Origin: Betaproteobacteria bacterium RIFCSPLOWO2_02_FULL_65_20
GTDB taxonomy: Bacteria; Pseudomonadota; Gammaproteobacteria; Burkholderiales; SG8-39
Direction of reading: 5' to 3'
NCBI GenBank assembly: GCA_001770425.1
Contig: MEQZ01000167.1
Span: 3,431 to 35,699 of the forward strand
Length of the DNA stretch: 32,269 nt
Made by a program: the position numbers and the translations under genes
The notes under the pieces: generated by a model
The model's database searches: none
What the model was told of the DNA's origin: nothing
Seen by the model: the letters and a program-made list of their open reading frames with translations, nothing else
Part shown: positions 1 through 7,696 of the stretch, piece after piece
Layout: every line of letters begins with the position of its first letter
Numbering within the stretch: the stretch's first letter is position 1

Positions 1-1
1 C

Positions 2-685
2 GAGCTCTGCGGCGCGGCGGCGCACGTGCGCCGCGGCCGCCGGAAGGGAAACGATGGCATGTCGCAACTGCATTTCGTCCGCGAGCTGCTTGACCGAGGC
101 GATCGGTCCGAGCACCCGCACGCCGAGCATGACCTGTCCGTGGCTGGCGGGATCGTCATCGAGTATGCCCACCGCCTGCCATTCCGAAGAGCGCGAAATT
201 TCCTTCAGCAGGTTGAACGTGATGTCGCCGGCGCCGAGCACCAGCACCGGCTCGCCGCTGAGTTGCATCGGCCCGTAGAGACGCTTTTCCTTCCACGCGC
301 GGTAGGCGATGCGGCTGCCGCCCATCATCAGAATGAGCAGCACCGGCGCGATGAGGTACGCCGATCGCGGCACGGAATCGGCTCCGCGCAGCAGCACCAG
401 CAGGGTCGGCAGGGCCAGCGCCCCGATCAGGCACGCGACCAGGATGCGCTGCAGATCCGGCAGGCTGGCGTAGCGCCAGATGCCCCGGTACAGGCCGAAC
501 ATCCAGAACAGCACCGCATGCAGGGGCATGCCGAGCACGATCGTGTTCCACATTGAAGGGCGGAATTCGGGCGGCACATCGAGGTTGAACCGCAGCCAGA
601 ACGCGAGTCCCCAGGCGAGCGCCGACGCGGCGACGTCGTGCAAGAACGCGAGGAACGCGCGATGGTTGAATTCAGCGGGTTTCAA
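2..685 (-). CDS. CapD/WbpM-type nucleotide-sugar 4,6-dehydratase, N-terminal part (runs off window)
   Basis: The ORF track misses this gene because it starts with TTG and leaves the window; 228 codons are visible. Translation begins MKPAEFNHRAFLAFLHD, continues through several hydrophobic membrane segments (GLAFWLRFNL, LIGALALPTLLVLLRG) and reaches the soluble Rossmann start EPVLVLGAGDITFNLL at about residue 150. This matches the membrane-anchored UDP-GlcNAc 4,6-dehydratase family (WbpM, CapD, PglF), which makes UDP-4-keto-6-deoxy sugars for O-antigen or glycan synthesis at the inner membrane. The catalytic SDR domain lies outside the window. The TTG start has AGAAAGG about 7 bases upstream and overlaps the preceding transferase gene by 14 bases, suggesting translational coupling. 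The family call is firm; the exact sugar product is not determinable. Confidence 0.85.
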   Translation of the reverse strand, partial: MKPAEFNHRAFLAFLHDVAASALAWGLAFWLRFNLDVPPEFRPSMWNTIVLGMPLHAVLFWMFGLYRGIWRYASLPDLQRILVACLIGALALPTLLVLLRGADSVPRSAYLIAPVLLILMMGGSRIAYRAWKEKRLYGPMQLSGEPVLVLGAGDITFNLLKEISRSSEWQAVGILDDDPASHGQVMLGVRVLGPIASVKQLADEMQLRHAIVSLPAAAAHVRRRAAEL

Positions 686-1652
686 GGGCGGCCTTTCTCG
701 CACGGCGCCACGCCGCGTCCACGGCGACCGCGAGGCATGCGTACATCACCGCGAGGGCAAGCAGGACGACCAGCTGCGAGTATACCGGCTCACCGAGCGC
801 CCAGAGCGACGCGGCGCCGCAGACGAGCATGAGCGCGTATTCGGCCAGGGCCGTCCTGCGGTGTCCCCAACCCATCTGCACCAGCCTCTGGTAGTAGTGG
901 CTGCGGTGCGCGTGCCAGAATCGTTCGCCGCGCAGGATGCGCCGGGCGAGCGTCACGCTCGCATCGACGATGAACGGCGAGAAGACCACTGCGGGATACC
1001 ACAGCGGCCACAGATCGCGTTGCCAGCCCAGCAGGCCGAGCGCTGCGGCCATGAAACCGAGCGGGATCGACCCTGTATCGCCCATGAAAATGCGTGCCGG
1101 GTGGAAGTTGTACGCGATGAAGGCAAGCGCCGCGGCGGCGACGCAGAATCCCGTCAGCGCGGTCGTCGGTTCATTCGCGAGCAGGGCAGCCAGACCGAGG
1201 AAGCCGAAGCCGAGCACGGTCATGCCGCCTGCGAGACCGTCGGCCCCGTCCATGAAATTGTAAAGATTGGTCATCCACATCACGGCCAGTGCCAGCGCCA
1301 GCTGCGTCCACCATGGCAGGGCGCCGAACGCCAGCCAGACGAACGCCGCTGCCGCCGCCGCATGCGCGAGGAAACGCACGGCGATCGGCAGGCCGCGCCA
1401 GTCGTCGGCCAGCGAGACGCAGGCGAGCGCGAGCGCGGGCGCGGCGAGGACCATGGGCGCAGGCACCAGCACGAAGGCGGCAAGCGCGCCTGCGATGATC
1501 GCAAGGCCACCGGACCGCGGTACCGGCTTGGAGTGCAGCGAGCGTTCGTTGGGCCGGTCCAGGGGCATCGCGAGACGGCTTCCGAGCATCAGCTCGAGCA
1601 AGCCCCCGGCAATGAGCGCGGCGACGGCTGGTGCGGCGGAAGCGCTGATCAA
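672..1652 (-). CDS. Undecaprenyl-phosphate sugar-1-phosphate transferase, WecA/WbpL (MraY) family
   Basis: A 326-residue polytopic membrane protein of the GT4/MraY-WecA superfamily, which transfers a HexNAc-1-phosphate from a UDP-sugar to undecaprenyl phosphate to start O-antigen assembly. Diagnostic motifs are visible: LADDW near residue 83, the metal-binding stretch NLYNFMDGADGLAGG near 130, FMGDTGS near 190 and the cytoplasmic HAHRSHYYQRL loop near 245. About ten hydrophobic segments fit the family topology. TTG is the only in-frame start after the upstream stop and has AAAAGG seven bases before it. It lies between a WbpV-like epimerase and a WbpM-like dehydratase, the same order as wbpV-wbpL-wbpM in Pseudomonas aeruginosa O6. 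Sugar specificity (GlcNAc, QuiNAc or FucNAc) cannot be read from the sequence. Confidence 0.9.
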   Translation of the reverse strand: MISASAAPAVAALIAGGLLELMLGSRLAMPLDRPNERSLHSKPVPRSGGLAIIAGALAAFVLVPAPMVLAAPALALACVSLADDWRGLPIAVRFLAHAAAAAAFVWLAFGALPWWTQLALALAVMWMTNLYNFMDGADGLAGGMTVLGFGFLGLAALLANEPTTALTGFCVAAAALAFIAYNFHPARIFMGDTGSIPLGFMAAALGLLGWQRDLWPLWYPAVVFSPFIVDASVTLARRILRGERFWHAHRSHYYQRLVQMGWGHRRTALAEYALMLVCGAASLWALGEPVYSQLVVLLALAVMYACLAVAVDAAWRRARKAALETR

Positions 1653-1724
1653 TGCGGGCCTTTTGGCGGGTGAGAGTTAGGTCGGGGCAATCGGGACCAG
1701 CTGGCTCGGTTTGGCATTTATCGA

Positions 1725-1775
1725 TCTCCCGATTTTGGAAAGTTGCGAAGTATGCAACTTTCCAAAATCGGGAGA
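1725..1775. repeat. 22-bp perfect inverted repeat with 7-nt loop
   Basis: Arms 1725-1746 and 1754-1775 are exact reverse complements (TCTCCCGATTTTGGAAAGTT..), separated by GAAGTAT. The repeat sits in the 190-base spacer between the epimerase stop and the transferase start. No T-tract follows on either strand, so it is a poor intrinsic terminator. The stretch is more AT-rich than its surroundings. A solo mobile palindrome (MITE or REP-like), an mRNA-processing hairpin or a protein-binding site are all possible. Confidence 0.9.
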
Positions 1776-1842
1776 CATATGGACCCCAAAATCTTTCTCC
1801 GATGCCGGCCGCACTGGAATCGCGGGAGATCGGAGCATGATT

Positions 1843-2784
1843 CTAACGCCTCCGGCCCGCGGTCCCGCCCCGATGCGCCAGATACCACGCGGCGGTCTCG
1901 GCGAGGCCCTGCTCCATGGTGTATGGAGCTCGCCAGCCGAGCGCCGCCCTGATCGGCCCGCTGTCGATGGTCAGATCGCCGGTCAGCCGATCGATCGCCC
2001 GCGTCTGTCCGACCAGACCGCCGGCGAGGCGCAGCAGCGCGACCGGAAACGGAAACAACCGCGCCGGGCGGCCGAGCGCGCGGGCGATCCGCCTGACGAG
2101 TTCCGGCGTGGAAACATCCTCGCCGTCGGTCACCGAAAACGTACGGCCCGCCGCCTGCGGGTGAGTTATACACAGGCTGATCGCGTCAGCCAGATTGCCG
2201 ACGAACAGCAGGCTCCTGCGGTTGGCGACGCTCGCCAGCGGCAGCGGAATACCCGAATCGACCAGGCGCATCAGGCGCAGGAAATTCGCTCTCACGCGCG
2301 GTCCATAGACCAGCGGCGGGCGCACAATCGCGCATTCGAGTCCCATATCGCGGGAGGCCTCGCCCAGCACGCGCTCGGCTTCGGCCTTGGACCAGCTGTA
2401 AGGGTCCTCGTCCGCCAGCCCGGCTTTTGCGCTGCTCACGAAAACCAGGCGCCTGACCCGCGCTCGCGCGGCGGCCTCGGCCAGCCGCAGGGTCGCATCG
2501 ATGTTGATCTCCCTGAAGCGGGCACTGTCGCGCTGACCGGAGCCGACGTGCACCCGCGCCGCCAGATGCACCACGGTTTCGACACCCGCGAGTGCGGCGG
2601 ACCAGTCGGTGGCCGCGCCCAGATCGCCGACGACCACCTGCCGCAGCCGGCCGGTGAGCTCGGCGAGTGCGGGCGATTCGCGTCTGACGGCAGCTCTCAC
2701 CTCGGCGCCGGCGCGAACCAACAGCGAGCACAGCGGCAGCCCGATGAAGCCGCTTGCTCCGGTGACTACGACGGATTGCGCCAA
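1843..2784 (-). CDS. NAD-dependent sugar epimerase/dehydratase (WbpV-like, extended SDR)
   Basis: A 313-residue extended short-chain dehydrogenase. The N-terminus carries the NAD-binding motif TGASGFIG (residues 8-15); HLAARVH, the catalytic FVSSAKAG serine region and YSWSK (the YxxxK tyrosine-lysine pair, about residue 150) follow. The C-terminal half resembles the substrate-binding lobe of UDP-GlcNAc/UDP-glucose C4-epimerase-like proteins. In P. aeruginosa O6 the equivalent WbpV works just before the initiating transferase WbpL in making 6-deoxy-HexNAc sugars, and the gene order here is the same. It probably supplies the first O-antigen sugar as a UDP-activated 6-deoxyhexosamine. Whether it epimerises or reduces a 4-keto sugar is not resolved. 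Starts with ATG; 18 bases separate it from the upstream glycosyltransferase. Confidence 0.85.
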   Translation of the reverse strand: MAQSVVVTGASGFIGLPLCSLLVRAGAEVRAAVRRESPALAELTGRLRQVVVGDLGAATDWSAALAGVETVVHLAARVHVGSGQRDSARFREINIDATLRLAEAAARARVRRLVFVSSAKAGLADEDPYSWSKAEAERVLGEASRDMGLECAIVRPPLVYGPRVRANFLRLMRLVDSGIPLPLASVANRRSLLFVGNLADAISLCITHPQAAGRTFSVTDGEDVSTPELVRRIARALGRPARLFPFPVALLRLAGGLVGQTRAIDRLTGDLTIDSGPIRAALGWRAPYTMEQGLAETAAWYLAHRGGTAGRRR

Positions 2785-2802
2785 ACGGGCTCTCCGCCTC
2801 GG

Positions 2803-3570
2803 CTATTCGGGGGGAGGGCGCTGCAGCGCGATCAGCTTGGCGTACTTGTTGAAGCTGTTCATGCAGCCGATGCACACGTGCACCAGCCCGGGTACGCCAT
2901 CGAGGAAACCGAGTCGCAGAACATAGAACTTGATGAAGCGGGCGAGCGGTGCGAGCACCAGATGCCAGGCGCCGGCACGGCGGCCTTGTGCGTTCAGCGT
3001 GCGGGCCTGAAGGCTGGTGTAGCGGTTCTGTTTTTCGAGATAAGCATCGAGTGTCTGCGCAGAATCGTGCAGCAGATCGCCCGCCAGCCTTTGCGCCGGG
3101 GCCGCAGCAATGACTTTTTCGTGCACGGGGTCGTCGCTCCAGCGCGCCTGGCGACGGTCGAACAGGCGCACGCTCCAGTCCGGATAGCCTTCGCCGTGCC
3201 GCAGCCAGCGGCCGAGGAAGCGGTTGCAGCGCGGCATCGCATACACGGCGGCGCGCGGCGCGCGCAGTTCGGCGAGGATGGCCACGCGCAGCACCTCGCT
3301 GACGCGTTCGTCGGCGTCCAGGCACAGCACCCAGTCATGTGCTGCTGCGCCGACCGCGAACTGTTTCTGCGGACCGAAGCCCAGCCACTCCTTGTGCACC
3401 ACTCTTGCGCCCAGGCGCTGTGCGAGTTCGACCGTGCCGTCGGTGCTGTCGGAGTCGACCACGACGATCTCGTCGGCGAAAGACACGCTTTTCAGGCAGG
3501 CTTCGAGCAGCGCGCCGGCATTGTGCGTGATGATGGCGACAGAGAGGGGCACGGAACGGTTTATAATCAA
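2803..3570 (-). CDS. Family 2 glycosyltransferase, LPS core type (WaaE/KdtX-like)
   Basis: A 255-residue GT-A fold transferase. The N-terminus PLSVAIITHNAGALLEACLKS is the nucleotide-binding beginning of GT2 enzymes, followed by EIVVVDSDSTDGT and the metal-binding LCLDADERVS near residue 84. The C-terminal KFYVLRLGFLDG..GLVH is typical of the LPS core WaaE/LgtF-like group, which adds glucose to inner-core heptose on the cytoplasmic side of the inner membrane. It is divergent from waaC, fitting an LPS core role. The start is uncertain: TTG at 3570 gives MIINRSVPLSV but its AAAGG is too close, while GTG at 3552 gives MPLSVAII and fits the family better. Sugar donor and acceptor are inferred only at family level. 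Confidence 0.85.
   Translation of the reverse strand: MIINRSVPLSVAIITHNAGALLEACLKSVSFADEIVVVDSDSTDGTVELAQRLGARVVHKEWLGFGPQKQFAVGAAAHDWVLCLDADERVSEVLRVAILAELRAPRAAVYAMPRCNRFLGRWLRHGEGYPDWSVRLFDRRQARWSDDPVHEKVIAAAPAQRLAGDLLHDSAQTLDAYLEKQNRYTSLQARTLNAQGRRAGAWHLVLAPLARFIKFYVLRLGFLDGVPGLVHVCIGCMNSFNKYAKLIALQRPPPE
3562..3567 (+). promoter_or_regulatory. Candidate -10 box (TATAAT) for waaC
   Basis: A perfect TATAAT lies 57 bases upstream of the waaC ATG in the divergent spacer. No good -35 hexamer is visible at 16-18 bases, so the assignment is tentative. The same bases overlap the 5' end of the divergent glycosyltransferase gene if its TTG start is used. Confidence 0.4.
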
Positions 3571-3624
3571 ACCTTTAGGCGCGCCATTCTAACCCGAATC
3601 GCTGCGCCGCATCAGCGCCGCGCC

Positions 3625-4575
3625 ATGCTCAAGGTCCTCCTCATCAAGACCTCCTCGCTCGGGGACGTCGTCCACAACCTCCCGGTTGCGAGCGATATCC
3701 GCCGCCGATACCCGGACGCCCGCATCGATTGGGCGGTGGAGGAAGCCTACGCACCGCTGGTCGCGCTGCATCCTTCGGTCGCGCGAATCATCCCGGTTGC
3801 GATACGACGCTGGCGCGCGCACCCGCTCAGAGCTTCGACCTGGTCGGAAATCGGCGCTCTGCGCCGCCTGTTCGGAGAGCAGCAGTACGACGCGGTGATC
3901 GACACCCAGGGCCTGATCAAGAGCGCACTGCTCGCACGCGCCGCCCGCGGCCGGCGGCACGGCTTCGATGCGGGCTCCGCACGCGAGGGGTTCGCCGCAC
4001 GCCTGTACGACGTGCGGCACCACGTGGCGCGAAATCTGCATGCCGTGACCCGAAACCGTTTGCTCGCGGCGAGCGCACTCGGCTACCGGGCCGATGCCAC
4101 GGCTGAATATGGAATCCGCGCAGCAGCATGCGCAGAGCGAAGCGGGCGTTATGCCGTGTTTCTGCACGCAACCAGCCGCGCGGACAAGTTGTGGCCGATC
4201 GATCGCTGGATCGGCCTCGGCCACGCGCTCGAGACGCGCGGAATGCACTGCGTCCTGCCTTGGGGAAGTGACGAAGAACGGCGGCGCAGCGAGGCGATCG
4301 CTGAGGCGCTGGGGTCAGCCCAGGTACCCGCGCTTTCACCGCTCGCCGAGGTGGCCGCCATGCTGGCTGGTGCTGCCGCCGTGGTCGGCGTCGACACCGG
4401 TCTTACGCATCTCGCGGCAGCGCTCGGCATTCCGGTGATTGCCCTCTTTTGCGGTACGGACCCCGCTCTCACCGGCGTCTACGGCGCCGCCCGCGCACGC
4501 AATCTCGGCGGCGACGGCGGGCCCCCGGAGCTGGGGACGGTGCTGAAAACGCTCGACGAACTCGGGGCCGCGTGA
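3625..4575 (+). CDS. waaC: ADP-heptose:LPS heptosyltransferase I
   Basis: A 316-residue GT9 transferase. It adds the first L-glycero-D-manno-heptose to Kdo on lipid A in the cytoplasm. The N-terminus MLKVLLIKTSSLGDVVHNLPV is the WaaC hallmark; IDTQGLIKSALLARAARG (about residues 92-110), FLHATSRADKLWP and the ADP-heptose-binding VGVDTGLTHLAAALGIPVIALFCGTDP near the C-terminus also match. The ORF track extends this frame back to 1711, but that extension is a shadow of minus-strand genes; the family N-terminus fixes the ATG at 3625. The stop overlaps the waaA start as TGATG, so the two core genes are translationally coupled. Confidence 0.95.
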   Translation: MLKVLLIKTSSLGDVVHNLPVASDIRRRYPDARIDWAVEEAYAPLVALHPSVARIIPVAIRRWRAHPLRASTWSEIGALRRLFGEQQYDAVIDTQGLIKSALLARAARGRRHGFDAGSAREGFAARLYDVRHHVARNLHAVTRNRLLAASALGYRADATAEYGIRAAACAERSGRYAVFLHATSRADKLWPIDRWIGLGHALETRGMHCVLPWGSDEERRRSEAIAEALGSAQVPALSPLAEVAAMLAGAAAVVGVDTGLTHLAAALGIPVIALFCGTDPALTGVYGAARARNLGGDGGPPELGTVLKTLDELGAA

Positions 4576-5840
4576 TGTGGCGCAGGGTGTGGGAACGGGG
4601 CTATACGCTGGTGCTTTGGGCGGCGCTTCCGTACGTCCTAGCGCGGCTTTTCTGGCGCGGAGGCAGGGAGCCTCGCTACCGCCGCCATGTCGCCGAGCGC
4701 TTCGGCAAATACCGCGCGCGGCCGAACAAGCCGGTGATCTGGGTGCACGCAGTGTCGGTCGGGGAGACGCGGGCGGCCGAGCCGCTGGTGCGGCTGCTCG
4801 CGGCGCGCCATCCGGAATGCGAAATGCTGATCACCCAAATGACCGCGACCGGGCGTGACACCGCGGAGCGTCTGTACGGCGGCGCGGCCACGCTCGCCTA
4901 TCTGCCCTATGACTATCCGTTCGCGGTGAGACGATTCCTCGCGCATTTCCGGCCGCGCCTGGGCGTGCTGATGGAAACCGAGATCTGGTTCAATCTCGTT
5001 CATGCCTGCGCCGGGTCCGGCGTGCCGCTGTTGCTCGCCAACGCCCGCATGTCGGAGAAATCGGCGCGCGGCTACGAGACGGTCGCGCCGCTGGCGCGCG
5101 CCGCGCTCGGCCGGCTGTCGGCCGTCGCGGCGCAGTCCCGCGCAGACGCGCAGCGTCTGGAGAAGCTCGGCGCGCATGCAGTCGAGGTCACCGGCAACCT
5201 CAAGTTCGATGTTGCGGCTCCGGCCGGAGCGCCGGCCCTGGGCGCGGAATTCCGGCGCCGCTACGGGCCGCGCAAAGTGTTCCTTGCCGCGAGCACCCGG
5301 GAGGGAGAGGAAGCGCTGCTGCTGGATGCGCTGGCCGGGCAGCCGCTCGCGCCCGCGCTGGTGGTCATCGTACCGCGGCATCCGCAGCGTTTCGCCGAGG
5401 TGGCGCAGCTGCTGGAGCGGCGCGGCATCGCCTTCGTGCGGCGATCCGGCGATGCAGCGGTGCCGGCCCAATGCAACGTTCTGCTCGGCGACAGCCTCGG
5501 GGAGATGGCGGCGTACTACGCCTCCTGCGACCTCGCGCTGATCGGAGGGAGCCTCCTGCCCTATGGGGCGCAGAACCTCATCGAGGCCTGCGCGGCCGGC
5601 GTGCCGGTGCTCGTCGGGCCTTCCACCTACAACTTCGCGCAGGCGGTGGCCGAAGCGGTGCAAAGCGGCGCCGCGCTGCCTGTGGCGAGCGCCGTCGAAG
5701 TGGTCGCCGAGGCGCGCGGCTTGCTTGCCGACGAGGCGGCGCGAAAAACGATGTCGGTCGCGGGGCTGGCGTTTTGCGCGGCGCACCGCGGCGCGAGCGA
5801 AAGGACGGCCGCGATGTGCGAGCGGTTGCTCGGTTCTTAG
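4575..5840 (+). CDS. waaA: 3-deoxy-D-manno-octulosonic acid (Kdo) transferase
   Basis: A 421-residue protein close to the size of E. coli WaaA (425). It transfers Kdo from CMP-Kdo to lipid IVA, bound to the inner membrane by its N-terminal hydrophobic segment (YTLVLWAALPYVLARLFW). Visible family features are YRRHVAERFGKY, VIWVHAVSVGETRAAEPLV (catalytic glutamate region near residue 60), GVLMETEIWFNLVHAC, the linker LKFDVAAP, and the C-terminal CMP-Kdo-binding region SLGEMAAYYASCDLALIGGSLLPYGAQNLIEA. The ATG overlaps the waaC stop; an in-frame GTG one codon earlier is a possible alternative. Mono- versus bifunctionality (one or two Kdo) cannot be told. Confidence 0.95.
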   Translation: MWRRVWERGYTLVLWAALPYVLARLFWRGGREPRYRRHVAERFGKYRARPNKPVIWVHAVSVGETRAAEPLVRLLAARHPECEMLITQMTATGRDTAERLYGGAATLAYLPYDYPFAVRRFLAHFRPRLGVLMETEIWFNLVHACAGSGVPLLLANARMSEKSARGYETVAPLARAALGRLSAVAAQSRADAQRLEKLGAHAVEVTGNLKFDVAAPAGAPALGAEFRRRYGPRKVFLAASTREGEEALLLDALAGQPLAPALVVIVPRHPQRFAEVAQLLERRGIAFVRRSGDAAVPAQCNVLLGDSLGEMAAYYASCDLALIGGSLLPYGAQNLIEACAAGVPVLVGPSTYNFAQAVAEAVQSGAALPVASAVEVVAEARGLLADEAARKTMSVAGLAFCAAHRGASERTAAMCERLLGS

Positions 5841-6025
5841 TTCCTATTTACGCGTCCAGCCTTGGCAGACGTCGGCGAGAGTTTGGATTTCTTGTGTGCA
5901 GCGGCATGAATGCTGCCGCATGCTGCGAGTGACCGCTTACGGGCTCAACTGCGAATTCACCCTATCGGTTGCGGTTCCGGCGTCAGCGGAGTTGAAGGTC
6001 TCCTTCGGCAGGAGATACCGGCCGC

Positions 6026-7363
6026 TCAGTCGGCGCCGAGCAGCCGGTTGACTTCCTCGATGTCGGTGTCGGCGAGCGATGCGGCCGCGGCCTTGAGTCT
6101 CAGTCCGTTGACGATGGTGTCGTAGCGGGCCTTGGACAGGTCGCGCTTGGTCGAGAAGACCTGCTGCTGCGCATTCAGCACGTCGATGTTGATGCGCACT
6201 CCGACTTCGTAGCCGAGCTTGTTGGAATCCAGCGCGCTCTGGCTCGAGGTGAGGGCTGCCTCGAGCGCTTTGACCTGCGCCAGGCCGTTGGTGACGCCCA
6301 GATAGGCCTGGCGCGCCGACAGTGCGGATGAGCGGCGGCTGAACTCGAGATCCTGCCGCGCCTTTTCGCGGTTGGCGATGGCCTGGCGTACCTGAGAGCT
6401 GACGTTGCCGCCGCCGTAGATCGGGATCGCCAGTTGCAGGCCGATGACCCGGCTTTCCGAGTCCGATGGCACATTCGATGCACCGGCGGTACTCACGCTC
6501 TGGGAGTTGTATCCAATGCTTCCGACCAGGTTCAGGGTCGGCAGATGCCCGGCGCGCAGGCGCTCGATTTCGCGGGTCGCGACCTCGGCCGCGGCTTCCT
6601 GCGCGCGCACCTGGAAGCTGCGGGATTCGGCGGCAGAGGCCCATTCCTCCATCGCCGCCGGTTTCGGTGGATTGATCTGCACGCTCGGTTTGATCGGCGC
6701 GAGTCGCTCGGGGAACTTGCCGATGATCTGCTGCAGCGCGCGCTTCTTGATCTCCAGGTCGTTCTGGGCCGCGATTTCCTGCGAAGTGGCAAGGTCGTAG
6801 CGTGCCTGCGCTTCGTGGGTGTCGGTAATGGTCGAGGTACCCACCTCGAAGTTGCGCTTTGCCTGCGCAAGCTGTTCCGAAATCGCCGTCTTCTGGGCCT
6901 GGATGAACGCGAGGCTGTCCTGCGAGCCAAGCACGTCGAAATAGGCCTGCGAGACGCGCACGATCAGGTCCTGGGTCGCCTGGCTGAACTGGGCCTCGGA
7001 CTGGGCTGCCTTGAATCCGGCCTCCCGGTACACCATGAGGTTGTTCCAGTTGAACAGGGGTTGGGTCAGCGAGAACGTGATCGCGTTGCTGTTGCCCTCG
7101 CGATTCGACGTGGGCAGGGCGCCGCGGAAGCTGATGTCCAGCGTGCTCATCTGGGTAAATGCGGAGGCGCTGATGGTGGGCAACAGGCCAGCGAGGCCCT
7201 GCGGCAGGGCCTCCAGCCCGGCGTCGCGCGTCGCGCGCGCCGAGGCATATTGGGCGTCATGGGCGAACGCATCGCGCAGGATCTGCACGAGGTCCGCCGA
7301 CCAGGCATGGCCCGACAAGGTCCACAGGGAGACGACGACGGCGTTCTTCAGCGAGAGCTTCAT
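6026..7363 (-). CDS. tolC: TolC-family outer membrane channel protein
   Basis: 445 residues with a Sec signal peptide (MKLSLKNAVVVSLWTLSGHAWSA, cleavage near 23-24) followed by DLVQILRDAFAHDAQYASARATRDAGLEALPQGLAGLLP, the classic TolC start. Two OEP repeats follow, with LTQPLFNW and LQLAIPIYGGGNVSSQV at the strand segments and long alanine/glutamine-rich helices. TolC trimers form the exit duct for type I secretion and efflux pumps. The ORF track begins upstream at 7588, but the signal peptide sets the start at 7363, two bases after the rhodanese stop. The missing inner-membrane partners are presumably elsewhere; only a broken adaptor remnant is seen in this window (10.1-10.4 kb). Confidence 0.92.
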   Translation of the reverse strand: MKLSLKNAVVVSLWTLSGHAWSADLVQILRDAFAHDAQYASARATRDAGLEALPQGLAGLLPTISASAFTQMSTLDISFRGALPTSNREGNSNAITFSLTQPLFNWNNLMVYREAGFKAAQSEAQFSQATQDLIVRVSQAYFDVLGSQDSLAFIQAQKTAISEQLAQAKRNFEVGTSTITDTHEAQARYDLATSQEIAAQNDLEIKKRALQQIIGKFPERLAPIKPSVQINPPKPAAMEEWASAAESRSFQVRAQEAAAEVATREIERLRAGHLPTLNLVGSIGYNSQSVSTAGASNVPSDSESRVIGLQLAIPIYGGGNVSSQVRQAIANREKARQDLEFSRRSSALSARQAYLGVTNGLAQVKALEAALTSSQSALDSNKLGYEVGVRINIDVLNAQQQVFSTKRDLSKARYDTIVNGLRLKAAAASLADTDIEEVNRLLGAD

Positions 7364-7365
7364 GA

Positions 7366-7689
7366 TCAATAGACCGGCATGGACGCCTCGACGGTCCGCG
7401 CCCATGCGTCCATGCCTCCAGTGAGGTTGTACAGTCGGGTGAATCCCGCGTGTTTGAGAAACATCGCAGCCTGCAGGCTGCGCGCGCCGTGATGGCAGAT
7501 CACCACGGTGTCCGCATCCGGGTCGAGCTCGGTATGCCGGGACGGTACGGTCCGCATCGGCATGAGCACCGAACCGGGCAGCCGGCAAACCTGGAATTCC
7601 CAGGGCTCGCGAACGTCCAGCAGCAGCGGCTTGCCGGCCGCGGCATCGCCGAGTCTGTGCTGCAGTTCCTGCGGAGTGATGTGTTTCAC
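7366..7689 (-). CDS. Single-domain rhodanese
   Basis: A 107-residue single rhodanese domain of the GlpE/PspE size class. KPLLLDVREPWEFQVCRLPGSVLMPM is the CH2A start and VVICHHGARSLQAAMFLKHAGF contains the active-site loop C-H-H-G-A-R with the persulfide-forming cysteine near residue 66. The GTG at 7689 (MKHITPQELQHRLG) is chosen because upstream residues in the longer ORF overlap the pcm-like gene and look non-native. No signal peptide, so cytoplasmic. It lies between a pcm-like gene and tolC with 7- and 2-base spacers, so the three are very likely one operon. The sulfur acceptor is unknown. Confidence 0.85.
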   Translation of the reverse strand: MKHITPQELQHRLGDAAAGKPLLLDVREPWEFQVCRLPGSVLMPMRTVPSRHTELDPDADTVVICHHGARSLQAAMFLKHAGFTRLYNLTGGMDAWARTVEASMPVY

Positions 7690-7696
7690 CGGCGAA

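Noticed and set aside
480-1673. 397-residue plus-strand ORF
   Set aside because: Shadow of the WecA/WbpL-like membrane protein; no domain signal and typical GC-rich antisense composition.
1725-1775. Inverted repeat as an intrinsic terminator of the epimerase gene
   Set aside because: No U-tract follows the stem on the minus strand, and downstream genes of the same cluster must be transcribed through or restarted.
1711-3624. Plus-strand extension of the waaC ORF giving 954 residues
   Set aside because: It lies antisense to clear SDR and glycosyltransferase genes and has arginine/glutamine-rich shadow composition; WaaC starts at 3625.
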